DNA from: Lentzea aerocolonigenes
GTDB lineage: Bacteria; Actinomycetota; Actinomycetes; Mycobacteriales; Pseudonocardiaceae
Assembly: GCF_000955955.1 (NCBI RefSeq)
Contig: NZ_JYJG01000007.1
Coordinates: 62,001-126,000 of the forward strand
Direction: 5' to 3'
DNA: 64,000 nt
In this document: positions 47,421-55,427 of the stretch, in pieces
Layout of the letters: every line of letters begins with the position of its first letter
Position numbering within the stretch: the stretch's first letter is position 1
The notes under the pieces: model-generated
Told to the model about the DNA's origin: nothing
The model's database searches: none
The model's input: only the letters and a program-made list of their open reading frames with translations
Program-made: the position numbers and the translations under genes

Positions 47421-49255
47421 GCCGACACCCCCTTGATCACGTCAGCGAGCACGTCCTGCAGTTCTTCCGCCTTGAACGGAAGGCCCTGCACCTTGGTGTA
47501 CGACATCGCGTCCACCAGATACTTCGCCCTCAACAGCAACGCCAGCTGACCCAGGTTCATTTCCGGCACGATCACCTTGTCGTACCTGCGCAGCACTTCA
47601 CCCAGGTTCTTGGGGAACGGGTTGAGGTGCCGCAGGTGCGCGTGCGCGACCGGCAGGCCGAGCTTGCGGACGCGGCGAGCGGCCGCGCCGATCGGACCGT
47701 AGGACGAGCCCCAGCCCACGACCAGGACCTTCGCCTCGCCGCTCGGGTCGTCGACCTCGACGTCCGGGACCTCGATGCCGTCGATCTTCGCCTGGCGCAG
47801 GCGGACCATCCGGTCGTGGTTCTCCGGGTCGTAGGAGATGTTGCCGGTGATGTCCTGCTTCTCCAGACCGCCGATGCGGTGCTGCAGGCCAGGAGTACCG
47901 GGCACCGCCCACGGACGGGCCAGCGTCTCGGGGTCGCGCGAGTACGGCTGGAAGTTCTCCGGGTCCGTCGCGAACTCGACACCGAGATCCGGCAGCGAGT
48001 CGACGTCCGGGATCAGCCACGGCTCGGAACCGTTCGCGACCGCGCCGTCGGAGAGGAACAGCACGGGCGTGCGGTACTTGAGCGCGATCCGGCACGCGTC
48101 GAGCACGGCGTCGAAGCAGTCGGACGGCGACTGCGGCGCGACGATCGGCACCGGCGACTCGCCGTTGCGGCCGAACATCGCCTGCAGCAGGTCGGCCTGC
48201 TCGGTCTTCGTCGGCAGACCGGTGGACGGGCCACCGCGCTGCACGTCGATCACCAGCAGCGGCAGCTCGGTCATCACCGCGAGGCCGATGGTCTCGGACT
48301 TCAGCGCGATGCCTGGACCGGACGTCGACGTCACGCCGAGCGCGCCGCCGTAGGACGCACCGAGGGCGATGCCGATGCCCGCGATCTCGTCCTCGGCCTG
48401 CACCGTGGTGATGTCGAAGTTCTTGTGCTTGCTGAGCTCGTGCAGGATGTCCGACGCCGGCGTGATCGGGTACGTGCCGAGCACGACGGGCAGCTTCGAG
48501 CGCTGCGCGGCCGCGACGATGCCGTACGCCGTCGCCGTGTTGCCGGTGATCTGGCGGTAGGTGCCGACGTTCAGCTTCGCGGGCGCGACCTCGTACGTGA
48601 CCGCGAAGGCTTCCGTGGTCTCGCCGTAGTAGTAGCCGGCGCGGAACGCCAGCACGTTGGCCTCGGCGATGTCGGGCTTCTTGGAGAACTTCTCGCGCAG
48701 GAACCGTTCCGTGCCCTCGGTCGGCCGGTGGTACATCCACGAGAGAAGACCCAGCGCGAACATGTTCTTCGCGCGCTCGGCGTCCTTCTTGCCGAGCCCG
48801 GTCTCCTCCAGCGCACCGATGGTCATCGTCGCCATGGCGACCTTGTGCACCTGGAACTTCTCGAGCGAGTCGTCCTCGAGCGGGTTCGAGTCGTACCCGA
48901 CCTTCGTCAGGTTCCGCTTGGTGAACTCGTCGGTGTTGACGATGAGGATGCCGCCGTCAGGCAGGTCGACGACGTTCGCCTTGAGGGCGGCCGGGTTCAT
49001 CGCCACGAGCACGTCCGGGCGGTCACCGGGCGTCAGGATGTCGTAGTCGGCGAAGTGGAGCTGGAACGACGAAACGCCCGGCAGGGTGCCCTGTGGTGCG
49101 CGGATCTCGGCGGGGAAGTTGGGCTGCGTGGCGAGGTCGTTGCCGAACGCCGCCGCTTCCGACGTGAACCGGTCTCCGGTGAGCTGCATGCCGTCACCGG
49201 AGTCGCCGGCGAAGCGGATCACAACGCGATCCAGCTTGCGGGTCTCAGTGCTCAT
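47417..49255 (-). CDS. korA: 2-oxoacid:ferredoxin oxidoreductase alpha subunit (gamma-alpha fusion)
   Basis: The gene encodes 612 residues from ATG 49255; a TTG eight codons upstream is possible but less likely. The N-terminal 190 residues are the gamma domain with VIRFAGDSGDGMQLTG. The rest is the alpha domain with TYPITPASDILHELSKH and TSGPGIALKSE. This fused architecture is standard for actinobacterial KorA. The substrate is probably 2-oxoglutarate by family. No regulatory site was recognised in the 211 bases upstream. Confidence 0.93.
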   Translation of the reverse strand: MSTETRKLDRVVIRFAGDSGDGMQLTGDRFTSEAAAFGNDLATQPNFPAEIRAPQGTLPGVSSFQLHFADYDILTPGDRPDVLVAMNPAALKANVVDLPDGGILIVNTDEFTKRNLTKVGYDSNPLEDDSLEKFQVHKVAMATMTIGALEETGLGKKDAERAKNMFALGLLSWMYHRPTEGTERFLREKFSKKPDIAEANVLAFRAGYYYGETTEAFAVTYEVAPAKLNVGTYRQITGNTATAYGIVAAAQRSKLPVVLGTYPITPASDILHELSKHKNFDITTVQAEDEIAGIGIALGASYGGALGVTSTSGPGIALKSETIGLAVMTELPLLVIDVQRGGPSTGLPTKTEQADLLQAMFGRNGESPVPIVAPQSPSDCFDAVLDACRIALKYRTPVLFLSDGAVANGSEPWLIPDVDSLPDLGVEFATDPENFQPYSRDPETLARPWAVPGTPGLQHRIGGLEKQDITGNISYDPENHDRMVRLRQAKIDGIEVPDVEVDDPSGEAKVLVVGWGSSYGPIGAAARRVRKLGLPVAHAHLRHLNPFPKNLGEVLRRYDKVIVPEMNLGQLALLLRAKYLVDAMSYTKVQGLPFKAEELQDVLADVIKGVSA

Positions 49256-49466
49256 TCCTACGCCGATACCTCTCTCCAAGGGTGGCTGTGCCCCACCACG
49301 AGGGTAGTCGCCACGACCGCCCGCCAGACGGGCCGCGTACCACTAGGCGAGACAAACTGTCCCATCTGCCGTACCGGGTTCTTAACTAGACGGTAAGCAC
49401 AGCACTACCAGCGGATACCCGAATGCGGCACACGTCACCCTCGATACCTGTTACCCAAGGTAACAC

Positions 49467-50207
49467 CTAACGTCCGCTGATCCGAGCCTTCATCGCGGCA
49501 AGCCTCGCAGCGAACTCTGGAGTGTCGATCGAAGCGACCTGTGGTCGCAGCTCGGTCTCAACGGCGTCCGCGTGGTCGTGCATTGCATCGGTCTTGCGCA
49601 TGGTCGCCTTGATGGTCCGCACGAGTGCTCCTGGCGCCTCGGCAGCCGCTTTGGCCAGCTCTTTTGCTACTGCGAGTGGGTCTTCGGCCTTCGCGTAGGC
49701 CAGGTTGCAGGCGACTGCCTGGTCGGCGTCCAAGATCTGTCCGAAGAGCGTCATGGCCGTCGCGGTCTGGGCGTTGGTGATCTTCTGCAACATCCACGTC
49801 ATGCCGCCGCCGGGGTGGATTCCGAGCTGGAGGAACCGCGCGTCGAACCGCGCTTTCGGCCCGGCGATCCGGACATCTGCGGCGAGCGCGAGGTTCAGCC
49901 CGGCGCCCACCGCGGCACCGTTGACGGCCGCGATGGTGGGAATGGTGGCGTTGGCCACGGCGAGGAACCCGCGGTAGATGTTCCTGAGGCCTTCGTCCTT
50001 GGAGCTGCCGAGCTGAGTGAGGTCCGCGCCCGCGCAGAACCCCGGCGGCGCACCCGTGATGATCAGCGCGTTGGCCTCTTGTTCTGCCTGCTTGACCTTG
50101 TCTTCGAGTTGCTGCGACAGGTCGATCGTCAGGGCGTTGCGCCTCTCCGGATCGTTGATCGTGATCACGGCGATGGAATCGTTGTGCTCCAGCAGAACCT
50201 CAGCCAT
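49467..50207 (-). CDS. Enoyl-CoA hydratase/isomerase family protein without the usual catalytic glutamates
   Basis: The gene encodes 246 residues with the crotonase fold: oxyanion-hole segments GFCAGADL and NGAAVGAGLNLALAAD. In ordinary hydratases the first catalytic glutamate lies in a P-E-I-N-L-G segment; here the aligned stretch is RFLQLGIHPGGG with Phe at that place. The second position, in the following helix, reads Ala in TATAM. Both glutamates therefore seem to be missing, so hydration of enoyl-CoA is unlikely, and a hydrolase, isomerase or other reaction is possible. The alignment was made by eye. The gene follows the Lrp regulator gene by ten bases in the same direction. Confidence 0.85.
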   Translation of the reverse strand: MAEVLLEHNDSIAVITINDPERRNALTIDLSQQLEDKVKQAEQEANALIITGAPPGFCAGADLTQLGSSKDEGLRNIYRGFLAVANATIPTIAAVNGAAVGAGLNLALAADVRIAGPKARFDARFLQLGIHPGGGMTWMLQKITNAQTATAMTLFGQILDADQAVACNLAYAKAEDPLAVAKELAKAAAEAPGALVRTIKATMRKTDAMHDHADAVETELRPQVASIDTPEFAARLAAMKARISGR

Positions 50208-50217
50208 GCAGCGGACT

Positions 50218-50667
50218 CTAGGGTGCGAGCGGCCGGTCCAGGAGCCGGGACAGCACCACGGTCGACACGGTCCGGTCGATGATCTCGACGGCCCGCAGCC
50301 GCTCCAGCGCGGTCTCCAGGTGGTGGATGTCCGCGGCCCGCAGATGCACGATCGCGTCCGCCGCCCCCGACACCGTGTAAGCCGCGCTGACCTCGGCCAT
50401 CGGCTCCAGCCGGTGCTGGATGTCGTGCGGCGCCACGTTGCCCTTGCAGTGCACCTCCACGAACGCCTCGGTACCCCATCCGAGCGCCTCCGGATCCACC
50501 ACCGCCGTGAACCCCCGCAGGACCCCGGTGTCCAGCAGTTTGTCCACCCGCCGCTTCACCGCGGGCGCGCTCAACCCGACCTCCTTGCCGATCTCCGCGT
50601 AGCTCGATCGGGCGTTGGCCATGAGGCACGAAATGATTCGCTGGTCGATGCTGTCCACACGCAACAT
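50218..50667 (-). CDS. Lrp/AsnC family regulator
   Basis: The gene encodes 149 residues: an N-terminal helix-turn-helix with DQRIISCLMANARSSYAEIG and GLSAPAVKRRVDKL, then a C-terminal RAM ligand-binding domain. It is divergent from the dimethylarginine hydrolase-like gene, as in M. tuberculosis where an AsnC-type gene adjoins Rv2323c. It probably controls that gene in response to an amino acid such as arginine or ornithine. The 66-base intergenic stretch would contain the operator. Confidence 0.92.
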   Translation of the reverse strand: MLRVDSIDQRIISCLMANARSSYAEIGKEVGLSAPAVKRRVDKLLDTGVLRGFTAVVDPEALGWGTEAFVEVHCKGNVAPHDIQHRLEPMAEVSAAYTVSGAADAIVHLRAADIHHLETALERLRAVEIIDRTVSTVVLSRLLDRPLAP

Positions 50668-50733
50668 TCTGCCCTAGTTAACGCAATGTCGCGGCGTTGA
50701 TCGATGGTCTCACCGCCCTTTACATTTCGATCC

Positions 50734-51618
50734 ATGACCGTATCCATCTCCGGGCCCGGCGAGCCGATCACGCTCGACATCGCCGCACCCCTCGCGCCGA
50801 CGCGCATGCCGACAACCCGTCGGTACCTCATGTGCCCGCCGACGTACTTCACGGTGGAGTACGCCATCAACCCGTGGATGGATCCCACTCAGCCCACCAG
50901 CACCTCGCTGGCAGTGGAGCAGTGGACCGCTCTGAAGGAGACCTACGAACGCCTGGGCCACGACGTCCAGGTGATCGAACCCGTGCCCGGCCTCCCGGAC
51001 ATGGTCTTCTCGGCCAACAGCGGCACGGTCATCGACGGCCGAGTCCTCGGCTCGCGCTTCCGAGCCGAGCAGCGTTCGGCCGAGGCCGACCACTTCCGCC
51101 GCTGGTTTCTGGGCGCTGGCTACAAGTCCGTCGTCATGCCGACCGCCGTGAACGAGGCCGAAGGCGACTTCACCTGGACCGGCTCCTTGTTGTTGGCCGG
51201 CACGGGCTTCCGCACGGACCCCCACGCCCACTCCGAGGCCCAGGAGGTCCTCGGCGTGCCCGTGGTGTCGCTGCAACTGGTGGACCCGCGCTTCTACCAT
51301 CTGGACGTCGCCCTGTTCATGCTCGACGACCAGTCTTCTTCTCCGCTGGTCGCCTACTACCCGGAAGCCTTCTCGCCGGGCTCGCAACAGGTCCTGCGCC
51401 GCCTGTTCCCGGACGCCGTGATCGCCAACGACGACGACGCGGTCTGCCTGGGCCTGAACGCGGTCTCCGACGGCAAGCACGTCGTCATGCCGGTGGAGGC
51501 GGTGAACTTGGCGGAGCAGGTCGCTCGCCGCGGCTTCGAGCCGGTGTTCGTCGACATCTCGGAACTGCGCAAGTCGGGTGGCGGCCCGAAGTGCTGCACG
51601 ATGGAACTGCGCGGCTAG
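50734..51618 (+). CDS. Dimethylargininase / arginine deiminase-like amidinotransferase family hydrolase
   Basis: The gene encodes 294 residues from ATG 50734; the upstream GTG at 50704 is an alternative. The guanidine-modifying fold is evident: MCPPTYFTVEYAINPWM near the N-terminus, FSANSG, the aspartate in EGDFTWTG, the catalytic histidine in FYHLDVALF and the nucleophilic cysteine in GGPKCCTMELRG at the end. Substrates may be dimethylarginine, arginine or citrulline; the adjacent Lrp gene suggests arginine catabolism. No ornithine aminotransferase is seen next to it. The first copy of the 56-bp hairpin repeat follows its stop. Confidence 0.88.
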   Translation: MTVSISGPGEPITLDIAAPLAPTRMPTTRRYLMCPPTYFTVEYAINPWMDPTQPTSTSLAVEQWTALKETYERLGHDVQVIEPVPGLPDMVFSANSGTVIDGRVLGSRFRAEQRSAEADHFRRWFLGAGYKSVVMPTAVNEAEGDFTWTGSLLLAGTGFRTDPHAHSEAQEVLGVPVVSLQLVDPRFYHLDVALFMLDDQSSSPLVAYYPEAFSPGSQQVLRRLFPDAVIANDDDAVCLGLNAVSDGKHVVMPVEAVNLAEQVARRGFEPVFVDISELRKSGGGPKCCTMELRG

Positions 51619-51631
51619 ACCTCGCCCACGC

Positions 51632-51687
51632 AGTCCTTTGATCTGCGCTGGTTGGAGACCTCAAACAGGCCTTCACCAGCGCAGATC
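51632..51687 (+). repeat. 56-bp hairpin repeat, copy 1 (also a likely terminator)
   Basis: The arms 51640-51652 (GATCTGCGCTGGT) and 51675-51687 pair perfectly around 22 bases, and TGTTTTC follows. A second copy of the same length lies at 52545-52600, with roughly eight differences in 56 positions. Differences fall almost only in the loop. It sits 14 bases after the stop of the dimethylargininase-like gene. Confidence 0.85.
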
Positions 51688-51784
51688 TGTTTTCGGGGGA
51701 AGACGCGCCCGTCGGCGGCGCCCCGGCCGATGGTCCTGGCGATCTCCTGGCGGTCCTGATCGATCGCTCGGCAGTATGGGAAAC

Positions 51785-52519
51785 ATGCCCGCCGATCCCA
51801 GGAGTTCCACCGACGTGGCCGTGGAAAACGACTACGACCTCTTCGCCGAGGCGTACCAGGCCGTGAACGACACCAGCCTCCTCAACGCCTACTACACCCG
51901 GCCCGCGATCGTGGACCTGGCCGGAGATGTGACCGGTCGGCGGATTCTGGACGCCGGGTGCGGTTCCGGCCCCGTGTCCGAGGCGCTGCGCGACAAGGGC
52001 GCCATCGTGGCCGGCTTCGACCGCAGCGCGAAAATGGTCGAGCTGGCCCGGCAGCGCCTCGGCGACGACACGGACCTGCGGGTCGCCGACATCAGCCAGC
52101 CGCTGCCGTATCCCGATGGCGCGTTCGACGACTGCGTCGCAGCCCTGGTCCTGCACTACCTGGAGGACTGGGCCGCACCGCTGGCCGAGTTGCGGCGGGT
52201 GCTGAAGCCCGGTGGCCGGCTGATCGTGGTCGTCAACCACCCGATCATGCTCAAGATCTTGCATCGCGAGACCGACTACTTCGCGACCACCAAGTGGACC
52301 GACGAGTACGACTTCAACGGCCAGAAGGCCGTGCTCACCTACTGGCATCGGCCGCTGCACGCGATGACCGACGCCTTCACCTCAGCGGGTTTCCGCACGG
52401 CCGTCATCAGCGAGCCGCCTCCGGCGCCGGAGGCGCATGAACTCTTCCCCGACGAGATGGCGAAATTCCCGTCCGGGGCCTTCCTGAGCTTCGTGTTCTT
52501 CGTCCTGGAGGCCGCCTGA
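51785..52519 (+). CDS. SAM-dependent class I methyltransferase
   Basis: The gene encodes 244 residues from ATG 51785; ATG 51776 is equally in frame. The SAM-binding motif ILDAGCGSGPVSEAL and the later ALVLHYLEDW and LKPGGRLIVVV segments are standard for the UbiE/biotin-like group of small-molecule methyltransferases. No substrate-specific mark was recognised. The gene is bounded on both sides by copies of the same 56-bp hairpin repeat, each right after a stop codon, and may have been inserted or duplicated with one of them. Confidence 0.88.
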   Translation: MPADPRSSTDVAVENDYDLFAEAYQAVNDTSLLNAYYTRPAIVDLAGDVTGRRILDAGCGSGPVSEALRDKGAIVAGFDRSAKMVELARQRLGDDTDLRVADISQPLPYPDGAFDDCVAALVLHYLEDWAAPLAELRRVLKPGGRLIVVVNHPIMLKILHRETDYFATTKWTDEYDFNGQKAVLTYWHRPLHAMTDAFTSAGFRTAVISEPPPAPEAHELFPDEMAKFPSGAFLSFVFFVLEAA

Positions 52520-52544
52520 CCTCGCAGACAGCTCAGCCTCAACC

Positions 52545-52600
52545 AGTCCTTTGATCTGCGCTGGGCGGAGGCTTGCAACAGACCTTCACCAGCGCAGATC
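52545..52600 (+). repeat. 56-bp hairpin repeat, copy 2
   Basis: The arms 52553-52564 and 52589-52600 pair perfectly and are identical with the arms of copy 1. The loop differs, in part with changes at positions that need no pairing. It lies between the convergent stops of the methyltransferase gene and the MerR-type gene, three bases from the latter, and may terminate both transcripts. Confidence 0.85.
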
Positions 52601-52602
52601 AG

Positions 52603-52980
52603 TCATACGCTCTGCAGCGGCGGATACGGCTCGTCGGGCGTCGATGGCGGTGTGAGCTTGGCGTTGAGCGCCTGAGCTTCCTGAAGCTGGTCTTCCAGCG
52701 TGACGATGCGGCATGCCGCATCCAATCCCGTGCCCTCGTCCACCAGTGCCCGGACACGGGCGGCCAGGCGCAGCTGGTAGCGGCTGTACCGGCGGTGGCC
52801 GCCGGCCGAGCGCTGTGGCTCGATGAGCTTCGCCTCGTCCAGGCTGCGCAAGAAGTTCGCCGAGGTGTTGAGCAGTTCCGCGGCCCGGCCCATCGAGTAG
52901 GCGGGGTAGTGCTCGTCGTCGAACTTCTCGGCTGTGGTCTGCGGTTCGTTGTCCGCAGGTTTGCTTGTATCTGGGGTCAT
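52603..52980 (-). CDS. MerR-type helix-turn-helix protein
   Basis: The gene encodes 125 residues. The N-terminal 25 are polar and flexible. Residues 28-65 form a winged helix of the MerR type: YSMGRAAELLNTSANFLRSL followed by GHRRYSRYQL, the classical G-H-R-R-Y wing. A short helix follows, but there is no metal- or effector-binding domain. HspR-like and other short actinobacterial regulators have this layout. The transcript has a long leader with a very strong hairpin 18 bases before the start codon. The target is unknown. Confidence 0.88.
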   Translation of the reverse strand: MTPDTSKPADNEPQTTAEKFDDEHYPAYSMGRAAELLNTSANFLRSLDEAKLIEPQRSAGGHRRYSRYQLRLAARVRALVDEGTGLDAACRIVTLEDQLQEAQALNAKLTPPSTPDEPYPPLQSV

Positions 52981-52998
52981 CGCGCCTCCGCATCACGA

Positions 52999-53028
52999 GG
53001 GGCCCCGGCGCAGTAGCGCCGGGGCCCC
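52999..53028 (-). promoter_or_regulatory. Very stable GC hairpin directly upstream of the MerR-type gene
   Basis: A perfect 13-bp stem, all G and C (52999-53011 with 53016-53028), has a four-base loop. It lies 18 bases before the ATG of the MerR-type gene on the minus strand and would be in its mRNA leader. It could act as an attenuator, block ribosome access, or be the terminator of a transcript from further upstream. Confidence 0.6.
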
Positions 53029-53324
53029 AGGGTTGTTGGGTTTCACTTCCACCTAGCCGACCGTGAGATCGGCTTCCTCTGTCCGCATGCCCGTTGTCTC
53101 GAGTGGGCGCTGCGGGGATCGCGTGTGCGTAACCGAAGACCACCTTCCAATCTGATGGAACCGCGGTACCCGTTCGGCAGAGTTCAGCCGAAGGCGGGCG
53201 ATCCGATGGGGTGCAACCCTTCCCTTCTCCTCTGAGTACTGACTTTCCTTCTCTCACGTGGCTGTCGGCGCCGGACCTCATGCACATGCCGGACTCATCT
53301 CGCCGACTGCCCTTGCAACTCGTA
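53029..53324. other. Gene-free stretch, possible structured leader of the MerR-type gene
   Basis: No open frame here has family support. On the minus strand the stretch contains several short inverted segments, for example GCCTTCGGC near 53193, and GGAG-rich sequence near 53225. These are compatible with a long leader RNA. I do not recognise a known riboswitch class. Confidence 0.4.
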
Positions 53325-53469
53325 CTTCAACTGCGAACTGCGTCTTGCACTTGCTTCAACTGCGAACTGCGTCTTGCACTTGCTTCAACTGCGAACTGCG
53401 TCTTGCACTTGCTTCAACTGCGAACTGCGTCTTGCACTTGCTTCAACTGCGAACTGCTTCTTGCACTTG
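53325..53469. repeat. Five tandem copies of a 29-bp minisatellite
   Basis: Copies start at 53325, 53354, 53383, 53412 and 53441. The first four are identical by eye and the fifth has one mismatch. The unit begins CTTCAACTGCGAACTGCG and ends TTGCACTTG. It is less GC-rich than the surroundings. The unit length is not a multiple of three, so the reading frame shifts with each copy and the array is not expected to encode protein. There are no spacers, so it is not a CRISPR array. Confidence 0.92.
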
Positions 53470-53716
53470 CTGATCGTGCGGCCGCCGGTTCCGTTCTTCT
53501 TGCGTACTGCGTTACTGCTCACCGGCTGCCCTTGGTCACCTGCCTGGAGCCTTCAACTACAGGGCTCCGGCACACCTGACCGTCTTGCTCACGGGTAGTT
53601 CGTCATCTCCCGTGCGATGTTATCTCTCGGCCAACGAGGAGAACTGTACACATCCCTGAGCGAGGATGTCTACCTCCGCCACCATAGATTTCCTCTCTTG
53701 GGTGACAAAGCTGCTC
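53470..53716. other. Gene-free stretch between the tandem repeat and the nucleotidyltransferase gene
   Basis: I see no gene, known RNA or clear hairpin here. The base composition is lower in GC than the flanking genes. An open frame that starts at 53666 runs antisense to the nucleotidyltransferase gene and has no family support. Confidence 0.4.
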
Positions 53717-54313
53717 TCACCTGGCCTGATCCGGCCAGCTGCTGGAGCTGTTCTCATTGCTCTCCCACCTGGACGCACCGTGCGGGTGCCGATCGACGCG
53801 CAGCCGTTCCCGCACCGCGGCGTACGTGTCAGCTCGTTCCAGGTCCTTGGCCCTGGGAGGAACGGGAATCCGCCGCAACACCTCTTCCGGGGCGCACACC
53901 CACACCGGCACGTCCGCCAGCTCCAGCAGGACGGCACCAGATCGCAGTTCCGCGTACGTCCCGGTCAGACTGGGCGGGACGTCGAGCATGCCCAGTCGCG
54001 TGACGAACAGATGATCAAAGTGCTCGAGCGTCGGAGGCTCAGGGCTCCAGTCACGGCACTGTTGCGGGCTCAATCCCGTCTTCCAGGTCGGATCGTGCGC
54101 AGGGATGGCCTCGAGATCCTTCAAGAGGCCGGCCAGTCGCCGGAGGTTCGGTGGATCTGGCGAGGGCACGACGTCGAGGTCGTTCGGCGTCACGTCCGCT
54201 CCGTAGATCGCCATGACCAACGAGCCGCTCAGAACCCAGTCGACCTGGTGATCACGTAACGCTTGCAGCATCGCTGGCAGTTGCAACGGTGGCCTGGCCT
54301 GCGGATTCCCCAT
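53717..54313 (-). CDS. Nucleotidyltransferase-fold protein
   Basis: The gene encodes 198 residues from ATG 54313; an upstream GTG at 54346 is also possible. The polymerase-beta-like core motif is visible as WVLSGSLVMAIYG followed by NDLDVV, the G-S plus D-x-D pattern of minimal nucleotidyltransferases. The rest of the protein, with TLEHFDHLFVTRLG and a long C-terminal helical region, resembles AbiEii-like or antitoxin-linked nucleotidyltransferases, but no partner gene of a toxin-antitoxin pair is adjacent. The function is open. Confidence 0.75.
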   Translation of the reverse strand: MGNPQARPPLQLPAMLQALRDHQVDWVLSGSLVMAIYGADVTPNDLDVVPSPDPPNLRRLAGLLKDLEAIPAHDPTWKTGLSPQQCRDWSPEPPTLEHFDHLFVTRLGMLDVPPSLTGTYAELRSGAVLLELADVPVWVCAPEEVLRRIPVPPRAKDLERADTYAAVRERLRVDRHPHGASRWESNENSSSSWPDQAR

Positions 54314-54446
54314 TCCGCTCAGGGTGGCACGGACATCGCTCAACACGATCGGCCGCCGAGAGCTCCCACCACGAGGTCATCTTCTCCGTGCAACGAATCG
54401 GCCGCCGTGCGCGTGTAAGAGAAGCCTTGACTTGGGGGAGGGCCTC

Positions 54447-54731
54447 ATGAAGCACGTGGCCGGATGTTTCGTCGAGCTCGCGGCGATGCTCGTTCTGGTG
54501 GCGATCGGGTTCGGCGGGTGGCTCCTGCTGAAATGGGGATGGTCGGAGTCGCCGACCATCACCGTCGTGGCCGTGGTGGCCGCGCTGGGGTTCATGGGGT
54601 TCGGCGTGGCGGCCTGGACCGGGAAGTGGGAGCTCGGAACGGTGGGGAAGGTCGCAGGCGTCACGGCGGGCGTCGCACTGCTCGCGGCGCTGGCACTCGT
54701 GTCGTACGGCCAGCCGCTCCTGGGGCCCTGA
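54447..54731 (+). CDS. Small membrane protein with three hydrophobic helices
   Basis: The gene encodes 94 residues from ATG 54447, chosen because GGGGGAGG lies at a good distance upstream. Hydrophobic helices occupy about 10-30, 37-57 and 67-87. No family was recognised. It is divergent from the nucleotidyltransferase gene and is followed after 82 bases by another small gene. Confidence 0.6.
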   Translation: MKHVAGCFVELAAMLVLVAIGFGGWLLLKWGWSESPTITVVAVVAALGFMGFGVAAWTGKWELGTVGKVAGVTAGVALLAALALVSYGQPLLGP

Positions 54732-54813
54732 AGCACCAGCGCCCACCGCGGGTATCAGCCGCCTGATCGAACATGGCCCTCGTCAACGGCGCCGGGAGCC
54801 TAATCTCGGGGGA

Positions 54814-55191
54814 GTGCCCACCATCCTTGTGATCGGCTTCGACCCCCACACCATCCCCGGCTTCGACCCTGCCCCGGTGGCCGCGGGCATCGAGCGAGGC
54901 AGCAAGCTCTTCGCCGAGCTCGGCCTCACCGAGGACCTGTTCCTCGTCGACTTCACCGAGCTGGGCGGCCCCGCAGAGGCCAAGCTGACCGAAAAGCTCG
55001 CAGGCAAGCAGTACGACGCCGTCCTGGTAGGCGGCGGCATCCGCAAGGGCCCAGGCCTGCTCGAGCTCTTCCAGACGGTCGTCAACCTCGTCCACTGGCA
55101 CCAGCCGGACGCCGCGATCGCGTTCAACGACAGCCCCGGCGACAGCCCTGACTGGGTGCTCAAGGCCCTCGAACAGCGCAGGAAGCGCTAG
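54814..55191 (+). CDS. Conserved hypothetical protein, Rossmann-like
   Basis: The gene encodes 125 residues from GTG 54814, preceded by GGGGGA. Alternating hydrophobic strands such as TILVIGFDPHTIPG and YDAVLVGGGIRKGPG suggest a small flavodoxin- or Rossmann-like fold. There is no signal peptide or membrane helix. I recognise it only as a hypothetical protein of the type found widely in actinobacteria. It ends four bases inside the convergent next gene. Confidence 0.6.
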   Translation: MPTILVIGFDPHTIPGFDPAPVAAGIERGSKLFAELGLTEDLFLVDFTELGGPAEAKLTEKLAGKQYDAVLVGGGIRKGPGLLELFQTVVNLVHWHQPDAAIAFNDSPGDSPDWVLKALEQRRKR

Positions 55192-55427
55192 AACACGGTC
55201 CGCCAGGCCCACCACCCGAGCAGGCCGACGCCGAACAACAGAGCCAGGGCGATCCACCACACCAGCACCTCGCCCAGCTCCGCACCCCACCACCTCAGCG
55301 AGCGCCAGAAGCGGGACGGCAGCGAGAAGAGCCATCCCGTGACGCGCTTCTGCCACCAAGGCCGCTGGGCCTCCAGGCGTGCCTCGCGCACGGCTCGACG
55401 GGCTGCCTCACGATCGTGGTCCCCCAT
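55188..55427 (-). CDS. Small membrane protein with a C-terminal helix
   Basis: The gene encodes 79 residues if it starts at ATG 55427 (MGDHDREAARR); the open frame extends upstream to 55565 without support. The N-terminal half is charged with many Arg and Ala, and a Trp-rich amphipathic segment leads to a hydrophobic helix at about 55-77. No family was recognised. Confidence 0.5.
   Translation of the reverse strand: MGDHDREAARRAVREARLEAQRPWWQKRVTGWLFSLPSRFWRSLRWWGAELGEVLVWWIALALLFGVGLLGWWAWRTVF

Noticed and set aside
53325..53469. CRISPR array
   Set aside because: The repeats are directly adjacent with no spacers, and no cas genes are in the window.
53666..54259. 197-residue open frame on the plus strand
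   Set aside because: It is antisense to the nucleotidyltransferase gene, which carries a clear core motif; this frame has none.
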